A stretch of 64,000 nucleotides of DNA from Hymenopus coronatus (Eukaryota > Arthropoda > Insecta > Mantodea > Hymenopodidae): the NCBI GenBank assembly GCA_030762935.1, contig CM060898.1:98835281-98899280 (forward strand). The letters run 5' to 3'. Positions within the stretch are counted from its first letter, which is position 1, and the number at the start of each line of letters is the position of its first letter. Below the pieces are notes generated by a model. It had not been told where the DNA came from. It did no database searches and saw only the letters and a program-made list of their open reading frames with translations. The position numbers were made by a program, and so were the translations under genes. Shown here one piece after another: positions 12,106 through 22,648 of the stretch.

Positions 12106-12602
12106 AGCAGTCACCAATAATTAAGAGCAGGGGGAACTCCGGCAGCACTAGAAAAAGGCGACGAAGAACAAGATCAAGGCGAACGGAGTTAGAAACAAAT
12201 CAACCAGAGGCTGGTAAGACCCACCTGGAAGTAAATTGCGCTGGAAGAGTGGTTCCATTAAATTGCTTCGTTAAAGGTCCTGACGTGTGGGGAAATGTGC
12301 ACAATCTTGCAGAACAAGGCAGAATGTATCTACAAGACTTACTGATGATCTCTCTCGCGACAGGCTTACCAACCTCACAATCCGGTTGCCATGTAGCCTT
12401 CATGAAGCAGGTGCTCTTCCAGCAACATATGCCAGCTACAACGTCGGTATATTCGGAGTTGAACACGCTGCAGATACTTCCCACTTCTGAAGTGCGAGAA
12501 CAGAATGACGGCTCAAGAAGGTTTGCACCGGTGGACTGCGACCAACAGAGCTCTGCTGATTCAGAAAGTACTGCTGATAAGTCTCTTCACAGCGGCTCCT
12601 AA
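12106..12602 (+). CDS. Last coding exon of the unrecognised upstream gene
   Basis: The acceptor GTTTGTTGCAG precedes the exon, and a codon split with the 1463-1616 exon gives Glu. The 165-codon segment starts EQSPIIKSRGNSGSTRKRRR. It has a strongly basic cluster (RKRRRRTRSRR, a possible nuclear-localisation or RNA/DNA-contact patch), then a mixed helical stretch, and a Ser/Asp-rich end (SSADSESTADKS). It stops at TAA 12600-12602. A GTAAGA donor word at 12214 could end a shorter exon right after the basic cluster, so the downstream part is less certain. The function is unknown to me. Confidence 0.6.
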
Positions 12603-13280
12603 TGAAGTGTCCCACATGAAGATACACGTAGTTAACGTTCATAGACAGTAAGTCAACTGAAACTATTCAGTAATTGCTATCATAGCTTAGGAAATAATTC
12701 ACCATTCCGTTCTGGTAACGGATGTTTTCAAATAAATTACAGTGATGTTCCTATTCAAAGATGAATCGAGGTTTAGTCTATGAATAGGGAATTTAGAGAA
12801 GTATTGATCAATTGTTACAAACGTACTTGCTGAATAGCAGCGATAATTATTTATTCTGTTCGCTGCACTACAGGAACTGGAGGACAGCCATTTTGAGAAA
12901 AGAAAAAATATAGAAATTGTATTTATGTTGGTACAAAGGTCACTTTATATGTATTGTGTTTAACTGATGTCATTATTGAGGTATGTCACTTCTGTCAATC
13001 TACCAAAAGAAAAATATAATATTCTGAAGTATTTTGCAAATTTATCTAAAGTGTTTTCTGTGATCTCTTATAAATATCACTGAGTACGGAGGAAACGAAT
13101 CCTATTTCTGTCAGTATTGCTAGAATCGTTCAAATACTGGACCGAATCAACACGTTGTTTTGCTTTCTGGAAGAAGAAAGTTAAAGAACCCATTCCGATC
13201 ACTATCATATTAGATACAGAAAGATGTGAAAACATTAAATTTCTGTATATAAATAAAGTAAAACAATATATACAATAAAT
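12603..13280 (+). other. Probable 3' untranslated region of the upstream gene
   Basis: AT-rich, non-coding. AATAAA signals lie at 12731-12736, 13252-13257 and 13274-13279, any of which could direct cleavage. The end was not determined. Confidence 0.45.
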
Positions 13281-13785
13281 TTTGTTTTAAAAGTTTTGGA
13301 CTCGCATTTTCAGGAATATCTTCCTGCTCATTGCCCCTAAAACAGTCGTCAGTTGTGAAATCATTTGAATAACATTTGTCTGTTCTTGGCTAGTATCGTT
13401 TAGTTTAATCAGCAGCCTTTTCATGTTTAGTTTCTTTAGCCCGTATGAGCAATGTGCATAGCAGATAGAAAAGGTATTACATTCCACCCAAAAACTAGAT
13501 ATCGAGACTTCGCCGGAAATATATACATTCGGATGCTCAGAGTCCGAAAAAAAGCATTATATATAAAGGGTCTCTTCATGTGCTTGTGTACAGCATAGCT
13601 AAATAAGGAAAATACCGTTAAATACCTAATTTGAAATTTTTGTTTAATATCTTCCAAGGAAGCGGCACCTACACCAAACTACATGCAAAATATCTTGAAA
13701 ATTTTGTTTTTCTCAAAACTGGCCCTAACGATTTTGTTTAAAATACCGTATATTTAAGACATTTACAGAACAAATAAGACATATA

Positions 13786-15936
13786 CAGTTGAACCTGATA
13801 TATGCGTATATCAAGGGAACGAGGGAAGATTACTTGTAACTCAGAATTAATTACAACTGAGATTTTGATAATGCATATTAAAAAAAAGGGCAATACAGTG
13901 GGCCTAAATGTGCAAATTTTACAAAAAACAACAACAGAAATACGTACGAAGAAAACATTATTTTGAACTTGGCTCTGCTTTAAAGAAATCAGTTAATTTA
14001 GTTTGTTTCACTTTTCTTGCTATGTGCACAATTCTCATTTTGCATCTTATTAATGAATTTAGAGCTTTTTCACAACCACTTTTAGTACTGATGTAACGCC
14101 TACACACATTTATTGCACTTAACATTTCATTCACCTTAGGTATTTCAAGATTTGAGTCGTCATCCACATTACTGTCAGTGTCGCTTGAGGCTGGTCCACT
14201 TTCTTGATCACCACCATGTTTCTAGCACACCAGCAATAATCTCCTCATCCTATAGTTCCCCACACACACCTAGATTGTCATCATAATGCACAAAGGTTTC
14301 AAAAGCTGTAACCTCCAGTAGAGCTATCTCATTTATAGGCTAATCACTACTAATATCATCACCATTATCAGAGACAGCCTCTTATTGTAAGACACCAGAT
14401 TTAATGAAGCAGTATTTGGTTGTGGAGGATGACACCTGCTTCAAGGCAATCGAAATAAATTCCATGGCTTGTAGTAAGTTAATGGCGAGATTTTCATTCC
14501 ATTCACCAGTCAGTGCTATTAAATGCTGAACCAGCATTTTCCTCTAATGAACTTTAAAATTTGCAATGATGCCCAAATCAAGTGGCTGTAGACGGACTGG
14601 TACAGTTAGGATGGGGAAAATTCCACTCGAACATTTTCCAAAATTATTTGAGGTGGATGTGCTGTACATCGATCCATAAAAAAGGGAAGTTCTTCTATTT
14701 CTTTTTCAGTTTAACGTCCAGTTTCTTTAACCACTGTTCCATTAAAATCACAGTCATTCAAGACTTCCTATTGGATTCATATTGCGTAGATTTTGTTATC
14801 AGTCTAAAACCTTCGGATTCTTGGATTTTCCTATCTCAAGGGGGAGAAGTTTGTCTGATCTGTGTGCATTGGTGGTAATGAGAACAGTTACGCGAATTTT
14901 ACTTTTCTTCCTTCCATGGCATGAGTCACCCTTCTCAGCTAATGTCTTGCTGGGAAGGAGATCGTAGAATAGGCCAGTCTCATTACAGTTGTGGATGTTT
15001 TGAGTCTGATAATCCCTCATGATTCCCGGTAGAACCTCTTTCTTCCGGTGTTGAACCAATATGTCATCCACAGCATTCCACTCTTCGCAAATTGTTTTCC
15101 CTGTAATTCCATGACGATCTTTAAATCCTCGCAAAAATCCTGATGAAGCCTTGAAATCAGCCATGTTGTTCATCGTTTTAGCTAAAGCTATCGCTTTTGC
15201 TTTCAGCATGTCACCACTGATCGGTAAAGCTGCAGCCCGTTTCTGCTGGAAACATGTGAAAAGGGCTATTTCCAAATCAACATATATCCCTTCTTGCTTA
15301 CGGCAGTGTTTTATTGATTTAGCTCCCAATTTTAAAAACTCGTTCAAAATAATATTTTTGTTACTGATGACTGTACATAGCTAGGAGTAAGCAATTCTTA
15401 AGTCTGAAGCAATTTCGGTTTTGAATTGTCTGAGGATTACGCTCCACCTCTCGTATGAATTTCATTTTCTGATCTAGCGTTTATCATTTCCTTTTTCTGT
15501 TCACCATAGCTGATAAAAAGCAACTGAGAACTGAAAGACAAACTGCTGTTTAACAATAAACACCAGATACCAAACATTTTTATCTTTAGTATTCGTTCGT
15601 TGCTGCATTGTTGCGCTCCACTAGCAAACGTATTATTGTCTTTTGTTTCCGAGGCCGAAAGTTCGCCCGTTCAGCTTTCGTCTTTTCAGCAGAGATAAGG
15701 AAAATGCCCTCGAGTTTCTTTTAAGATAGTGTATGCTGTATGCTCACCATAATTACGCAAAAATTAGTTGTATTTCACTGAAATTTAATAGTATAACAGC
15801 GAATTACATATAAATGCATTGCGTATAAATAAGGTTCTGTTAACAGGTTTCTAAATTACATTTTGCCGGGACCTCGAAAATGCATGTATAAATACGAGTT
15901 ACTTACCACTGAGTTAGTATAAAACAGCCTCAACTT
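13786..15936 (-). mobile_element. pogo/Tigger-like transposon (2.15 kb)
   Basis: It is flanked by TA (13784-13785 and 15937-15938). The terminal repeats match: CAGTTGAACCT on the left and, reversed, AAGTTGAGGCT on the right. It carries a minus-strand transposase pseudogene. The target is an R900 repeat, whose sequence resumes exactly after the element, so both boundaries are well supported. Confidence 0.85.
13958..15347 (-). pseudogene. Tigger-like DDE transposase pseudogene
   Basis: The longest intact part is 14799-15347 (182 aa). It has a CENP-B-type helix-turn-helix (DLEIALFTCFQQKRA...LKAKAIALAK, then FKASSGFLRGFKDRHGIT) and the start of the DDE core. The normal NxDETGLF motif is read as NCNETGLFYDLLP, so the first catalytic Asp is replaced by Asn. 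Further on, in broken frames, are RCTAHPPQIILENV and LQPLDLGIIANFKV. The C-terminal end VKQTKLTDFFK lies at 13958-14167. Stops and frameshifts are frequent, so it is not functional. Confidence 0.85.
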
Positions 15937-16459
15937 TATTTTGAATTTTCTGGGAATAGCCTCTGAAGACCTATTTGTTCCGGATGACTTTTGCAGAATT
16001 TTGAATAACGGTTACACCGTAAGAGGTAGACAAAATTTACTACACAAAACATGTAGAAATAGAATGTATGTCATATACGTATTAATGCAGCACTGACCCC
16101 TTCTGGGACATTCCTTGTTGATGGCTTCAGTTTTAAACTACTAACCTTTTCTCAAACCGGAAGTGACGTTTCGTTTCATTCGCCTTGTTTTACTTTAGAC
16201 CATATAAAGCGAACCAAACTTCGATTGCTTCACACAGAACCAGATTTTAAATGACTTGACAATCGATTTAGCTTACTGTATTCCCATATTCCCTTCTACT
16301 TACAAGGAAGCAAGTAATAAGACAATTTCTGCTTATTTTTACCTTGATTAGCATGTCATAAGTAAAAGAATAACCTTTTTTTATGTAAAATTGTTTGCGC
16401 ACTAGCTGGAGAAGGTCACGTGAAAGGAACACATCCAATTTTTTTTTCTTTTTTTTCTT

Positions 16460-17430
16460 TTTCAAATTAACAGACTATTCTTTTTCAAAGACCCGAAGCG
16501 CACTCTCCTAGTTCGTTAAGCCTTTTGCTTTTAAATTGTTACCCCTAAAAGCACACATTTTTAGTATAAGCTCTTAAATAAAGGATTTTCAAGACAAAAT
16601 CAAGACAATGTTCAATATCTGTTGTACTAGTTTGCATGATATTCCACACTTCATGAACGTTTGATAAAAACTGCAAAAGGCTGAAGAGGATCTTGACAAT
16701 TGCATACTTGGTTTACCTTTGGGAGAAATACTCTTTACTACGAAACCGCCTTCCACAAAGTGCGAAGCTCCTAGTAACCTCTTCGGATTATCTGCTATCT
16801 TAAAACGAACCATTCCTTATAATGATGACATATTCTTCACCCTCCAGAAAGCATAACTTCGCGCATTATATTGAGCACATAAAAGCAGCTCTGTCGGTAC
16901 TCTAGACAGTAATGATAATACTTCCGGATGAAAATGTGCTCCAAGGAAGAATATCTAAGTCCTATAGGATACCAACAATAAAAATACTTTATAACAGCAT
17001 AGAAGACACGGCAAATCCAAGATATCTGCAGCAGCATCGCACCGGAATGCACATTTCTGGATTTAGGCCTGGGCAATTGCAGAAAGTGTAGAAGAGGCAG
17101 AAGGAATCGTTACAATCAACTGCTTGTATTAACAACAATTTCTGGTTGAAAATCAAATAGGAAATATGTTTATCGATATTAATACAACTCAATTACATTT
17201 TCAATATAGGCCCATATCATTGTCAATAGCTTAAAAATAAATCACAGCCAGCCTTTCAGAAATCAGTTTGGTTTCATCAATGACTGTTTGAATATCTTTC
17301 GATCTATTAACAACTCTATTTTAGTATTCAATGGTCTTAGTGAATGAGTACAGAGAATATAAGAACTTGTAAGTACTCGTTATGTAAATCATAACTTCCA
17401 AATGAGTGAATCTTAATCGTGTAAAGAGTT
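16460..17430. other. Intergenic DNA, no feature recognised
   Basis: A T-rich tract near 16440-16460 is followed by ordinary AT-rich sequence. Short open frames here have no recognisable motif. Confidence 0.5.
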
Positions 17431-17439
17431 AAGCGACTC

Positions 17440-19060
17440 ACAATATAGAAAATATCCTAAAGTAAAGCAAGAAAATATAGGATGTTAATTGGAAAGTGTA
17501 AAAAATTAGACAGTTTCTTGCTACAACATTGTTCAACAAAAGATAGCATCGAAGATACACATGGTGCTGATGTTAACACAGATTCTACTAATATAAAATT
17601 AATGGAAACAAGTACATTTGGGCAGTGTAGTGATATGGGCATAAGTACCAGTAGGAGGGACGATAACAATACTTTCAATGTATGTGATTCAAGAGGATAT
17701 GAAGATAGTGAATTTGTTACACCCTGTAATGATCCACCAAATGGATTATAAATGATGCATGGCGTAATACAAAATATATGCCGAACATTTTGAGTGCGCA
17801 AGGCGATAATATTCAGACATTGTCAGATAACTTTCGCAATCACTATTCAGCCGAACTTTAATTAATGGTGAAACGCGGTCTAGATGATGGTTAGTGTTCT
17901 CTAAAAGTAATTGCACAGTTTGATGTGCTCCCTGTAGGATCTTTGAATAGGCATCTACCTTAACCACAGAAGGTTACAATGACTGGAAAAACGCAAATCA
18001 ACGTACCTATGGAAGAACATGACAATTCCTATATAAATGTGCAATTACAATAATGTTAGCAAGAAAAAACACGCTTGAAAAAAATAATAGGGCTTTGCTT
18101 CTTCAAACAGAACAGAAAATTAAGTATTGGAGGAAAGTCCTAAAACGTATAGTGGCAACGGTAAACGCCCCCGGTATGCGTGGTTTGCCGTTAAGAGACA
18201 CAAATGAAAAGTTTGGTTCTAACAATAATGCAAATTATATCATGTCATAAGAATGATTGCACAGTTTGACCCATTTTTCGCCGAATATTTAAAGACATAT
18301 GGAAATAAAGGAAGTGACATAATATCGTATTTATCATCACAAATCTGTGATGAGTTAATTGAAATAATATTCCTGGAGACGTAAATGTTATAATAAGTGA
18401 AGTAAAACCCGATAAATACTTTTCTATAATTTTAGATTCAAGTCTTGTCATTTCACATTCTATAATTTTATATTCAACTCTTGCCATTTCACATACGGAT
18501 CAGCTAGCATTCATCATTCGATACGTAACTGAATAGATTAGAAATTTCTGCCTAACATGGTCATAACTTTCATAAGTGTGAAAGCCTAGCCACAGCTGTG
18601 AAGGAAAATTTGAATGAGCTTGGTCTTGCTATTAAAACATGCCGTACGCAGTACTAAGATAACGCTAGTAATATGTCAGGCACATGTTCAGGTATTCAGG
18701 TATTCAAGTACAAATTAAAGATTTAAATCACCTTGCTATGCATTTTCTATGGTCGGCTCATTCTCTCAATCTTGTTGGTTCTTCTACTGTGGGATGTTGT
18801 ATGTCCACAGTGAACTTCTTTGAAGTTGTTCAGGAGCTATATAATTTTGTCTCAATATCTAGGAGCAGGTGGAAACTTTTAGTATCTCATCTGAAACCAA
18901 ACACTTGCTTAGTTCCAGACGTTTGTCGTAGTTTGTCTTCTTCGTGGTTAGAGATTCAATCACCTCTGACTGTAATATTTGACGATAACAGAAAGAAAAC
19001 ACGTTGCGGGCATAAACACAAATTTGAAAAAGTGCCAGTTGGGTATGCACAATGGTAATG
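17440..19060 (+). pseudogene. Decayed hAT-type transposase (DUF4371/ZMYM-like)
   Basis: Scattered pieces in order match this transposase group. KCKKLDSFLLQH near 17490 is the usual Lys-rich N-terminus. SYLSSQICDELIEI lies near 18330, PDKYFSIILDSSLVISH near 18410, and LAFIIRYVTE near 18505. The longest open stretch, 18684-19058, contains WSAHSLNLVGSS...VNFFEVVQELYNF and SRSRWKLLVSHLK. Every few hundred bases the frame changes or stops. No terminal repeats were found. An R900 copy starts just after it. Confidence 0.6.
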
Positions 19061-19182
19061 TGTGCTATTAAATGAGTGTTTATTCAACAATTACCGAAGT
19101 ATTAATTTTGTTACGTGGAAATGCCATACTACTTTTACTAGTCCAATTCACAGTTGCTGGCTCATTCAGTATTCATTTATAT

Positions 19183-19985
19183 GCCCCTTACTTTCTCTAG
19201 CCCATATGTACAATGTCATAGTGGATATAGTAGGAATTTTGTTCCACCCAAATATTCGATACGGGAATTTCACCGGAAATATATGTTTTGAGACCCTCTG
19301 TATAAAATCTTTTTAGAAACTTAATTGTGTGTGTGTGTGTGTGGGGGGGGGGGTCTGAGGCAGCATAGTTCAAAAACGAAAAGTCGGTTAAATACTAAAT
19401 TTGGTATTTAAATAAATCATCTTCAAGCATGCGATACAAACATTTTTAAAGAAAATCCCCCTCATCCTGAACTACCCTTTACATTTTTTCGATTTTTTTC
19501 GGACGGTTTGGATTAAAATGTTTAAGGTGTTTTGATTGCAAACAAAATTTACATCTTGGATTTTCTGGGAACAGCTTCTGAAGACTTATTAGTATACACA
19601 AAACATGTAGATCTCATTAAACGCAATGTATCTCATATACATTTTTTGTGTGTAGCTTTAATCGTTTTCGAGATATTCTGGATTATTGGTTTTAATTTTA
19701 AAACACTTAAACATATTTCTTTTAGTTCATTTCTAGCAATCAAGAGAATCGAATTTCAACTGTTTCTCTTAGCGAATGTCTTTTAAAAGATTTCAGAATT
19801 TATTTTGCCTTGTGTATTTCCTTATTTCTACTTATAAAGAAGCAAGTAGTAATATTTGTTTCTGGTAATGTTTATCTTGAGTAGCATGATATAGATAAAA
19901 TAATAATCAATCTTTTGTAAGAAAAGTTGATTTGGGGAACAACTAGAGTGAGTCATGCGAATGGAACACACAAGATTTTATCACT
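19183..19985 (+). mobile_element. R900 repeat, copy 3
   Basis: It begins with TTACTTTCTCTAG and ends with CTAGAGTGAGTCATGCGAATGGAACACA. It contains the usual internal landmarks (TTCCACCC, AGCATAGTTCAAAAACG, TTGGATTTTCTGGGAA) and a (GT)n-poly(G) tract near 19325-19352. Confidence 0.8.
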
Positions 19986-20424
19986 AGTGAGAGGGCAAGC
20001 TGAGTAAAGAAATTTCTTCAGTTCCGCTTAAGAACTTTATATTTCTTCTACAGGCCTTAGCTTTTAACAGTCTTGTAAAAATATAATTTCAAAGTCTGGT
20101 GTATCTTGAGGGTTACCAGTTTCCGTTTAAACCTGCTTTAACCCAATTGCTTACTACATCAGATATTGAACGTGGAAATTTATTAAATTGGTACAGTGAT
20201 ATACAAAGTGCTAAGTATACATGACTTATTTCATAAACTTAATCAATTACTTATGTTAAATTGACCTATGTTGTATGGCACTAATTTAAAAGATGTAGAA
20301 TTTGTGCTGTTCATCTAGATGAGAAAACTTGAAAGTTTTCTCAGATCTTTAGCTGTATTTAATAGCACACCAACTGTGCATTCTCATGATTTTTACCTCA
20401 AATTCCTAATTAGTAGATACGAAT

Positions 20425-20425
<1 letters not shown>

Positions 20426-20466
<41 letters not shown>
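20426..20466. repeat. (TA)n microsatellite
   Basis: About twenty TA units. The Tyr/Ile-rich open frame across it is repeat-derived. Confidence 0.95.
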
Positions 20467-20468
<2 letters not shown>

Positions 20469-20747
20469 CAGTTACATAAATTGTTTACTGAAGAGAAGTT
20501 TTTAACTTATGAAACACCTCTATTAATTGTAGGTTATTGACATTACATTAATCATTTTACATCATTACACACGCACATTTACTCTCAATTGATACTTACA
20601 GACTCTGTGGGGGATAGAAAGTAATTCCTCTACGTTGTTGAATTCACCGCAACCATTGTTAATCCACACTATTTTTTTACGTGAAAAAAAACACATCAGA
20701 ATTAAGGTTTAATCAATTCCTCACATCCAGAAGTTAAAAGACCACTG

Positions 20748-20759
20748 TCATAAATACGT
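20748..20759. repeat. Target-site duplication of the I-like LINE, left copy
   Basis: TCATAAATACGT here is repeated exactly at 26556-26567 on the other side of the LINE. The first four bases could also belong to the (CAT)n tail, so the duplication is 8-12 bp. Confidence 0.85.
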
Positions 20760-21218
20760 CCTCCAGGGGCCTGCTACGGTAGGTACGGGTTTGGCGCATC
20801 CGGTACCCGAGTCAACCTTGACTCCCTCAGTAGGCAACCTCTTAGTGGTGAGAGACTCACTATGTCAAATGCCCACCCACGAGTAGGCCGTGCGTGGAGA
20901 CCCGTGTCGGTGGAAACGAATATCCTGGTTGGTTGAGGGTTGCGTATCTGAGCCTGGGCCTTCTGTCTTTTCAGTGACTAGGGAGGATACGCAACTTAAT
21001 ACACCACTTTGGTTTCTGCTTCACCTAAACGGGAGGCTAGGGACTAGCCCACCCCTAGTCAATCGGCCAGGACTAGGTATTATACCGAACTCCAGGGTGA
21101 GTGGGACGGCGAGCCTGCTATATCCCCTGTGTAGCCCTGTCATCTCAGTGCGATGACCCCTTGTTGGACTCCGTGGTGGGTGGGGAGCACCGGGGGAGGA
21201 AAATAAAAATTAACTTTC

Positions 21219-22602
21219 ATGGCAAAATCCAAAAAATCCATTAAATATGGTACTGCGTTCGGAAAAGAAGTAGTCGAAGGTTGTGGTCCTCGCTACTTGA
21301 TTATCAATAGAACAGAGGAAGGAAGAAAGTTCTCTAGCATAAGCCTTTTTGTTATTCAAAAGGGTCTTGATAACATTGCTGGTCCTGTAAAATATTATAT
21401 AAGAGCTCGTAATGGTACGCTCCTGGTAGAAGCAGAAACGGCATCCCAGGCTGCAAAAATACTAAAGGCCAAAATGTTAGCTAGCTATCCAGTAAAGGTC
21501 GATTTACACAAAAGCTTGAATTCCTCACGCGGTGTGGTAAACACCTGCGCACTGGACGGTTTGACCTGTGAGGAAATTCAAGAAAATCTTGCTCCTCAAG
21601 GCGTAACATCTGTGTATCGGGTTCAAAGAAAAGTAAATGGAGAATTCGTGCCTACCCTTACCCTGTTTATTACCTTTGATCGGGTAGATCTCCCAAAAAG
21701 GATAATGGCAGGGTATGAATCCATTGAGGTAAGACCGTATATACCGAACCCGCTCAGATGTTATAAATGACAGCGCTTTGGCCACACCAGTGAATTCTGC
21801 AACGGCGAGTCTACCTGTGTGAACTGTGGCAAAATCTCGCATGACGGAGAATGCACATCAGCTCCAACGTGTGTTAACTGTAACGGTGAACATCCATCAA
21901 GTTCCCGTAGTTGTCCCCGTTTTGCAGAGGAAAAGACGGTCCAGGAGATACGGGTCAAAGAGAAGGTGTCCTTCTTGGAAGCCCGGAAACTCTTGCGAAT
22001 CCGCCAACCCTCTGTCCCGAAGTATGGTACCTATAGCTCAGTTGTAGCTAAGTCGGTACAAAGTCGGGAAATCGCAACTCAAACCTGTGATATAAACGGG
22101 GTCACGATTGCAGAAAAGATTCTCACAGCCAGCTCACATCCTAGGCCTTCGACTTCAACATCTAAGTCAGTAGTAACATCTGAAACTGTAAAAAGCGCTA
22201 AAATTAAATCGCCGCCAAAGCAATCGACCTCGACCAACATGTCTGGCAAGCTAATAATATATAAAGAACCAGAAAGAAAGTTTAAGAACATCTATGAGAG
22301 AACTGACTTCCTCAAACAGAGTGTAAACCATATTCCCAAAGCAACAAAGGGAAACAAGAGTCCACGGAGGTCCTCTTCTGAGGATTCGACTGGGAAGGAC
22401 TCAGGTCGGCGACATCATCTTCGCCGGTCTCTATTTCCAATCGGTTCGAGGTAATCGAACCGAAATTTTCAATTGGGGTCCTCCCAGGTGGAGGAGATGG
22501 AGGAAGGTGATACTGCCTTCACTGCCAGAAGGACAGTGACAAAGAGGCAGGACGATCCTCCAGTAGAAGGTGTCTTCCCGACACCTAAAAAGAATAAACT
22601 TT
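21219..22602 (+). pseudogene. LINE ORF1 (gag-like nucleic-acid-binding protein), broken
   Basis: It starts at ATG 21219 (MAKSKKSIKYGTAF) in one continuous frame to 22454. A single in-frame TGA (21768-21770) falls where the second Cys of the first CCHC knuckle should be (CYK-stop-QRFGHT...C). After it come CVNCGKISHDGEC and CVNCNGEHPSSSRSC, the second and third Cys/His units. The first ~180 residues resemble the RRM-like half of I-type ORF1 proteins. Near 22410 the expected SISNRFEVIE tract is in another frame, showing a frameshift before the end. The normal role is to coat the element's RNA. Confidence 0.85.
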
Positions 22603-22648
22603 AAAATTGAAACAACCACAATGTACAACTTATCCCATTATAAAGAAC

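Larger units (their letters stand above)
13425..16455 (+). mobile_element. R900 repeat, copy 2, split by a pogo-like element
   Basis: The left half is 13425-13785 and the right half 15937-16455. Together they follow the order of the R900 copy at 52242-53140 (ATTCCACCC, CGGAAATATA, then after the gap TTGAATTTTCTGGGAATAG to TGGAGAAGGTCACGTG). The pogo-like element sits in a TA of the repeat and therefore is younger. Confidence 0.8.

Noticed and set aside
12200..12642. Minus-strand frames of 94 and 68 aa
   Set aside because: They are shadows opposite the last coding exon of the upstream gene and have no motif.
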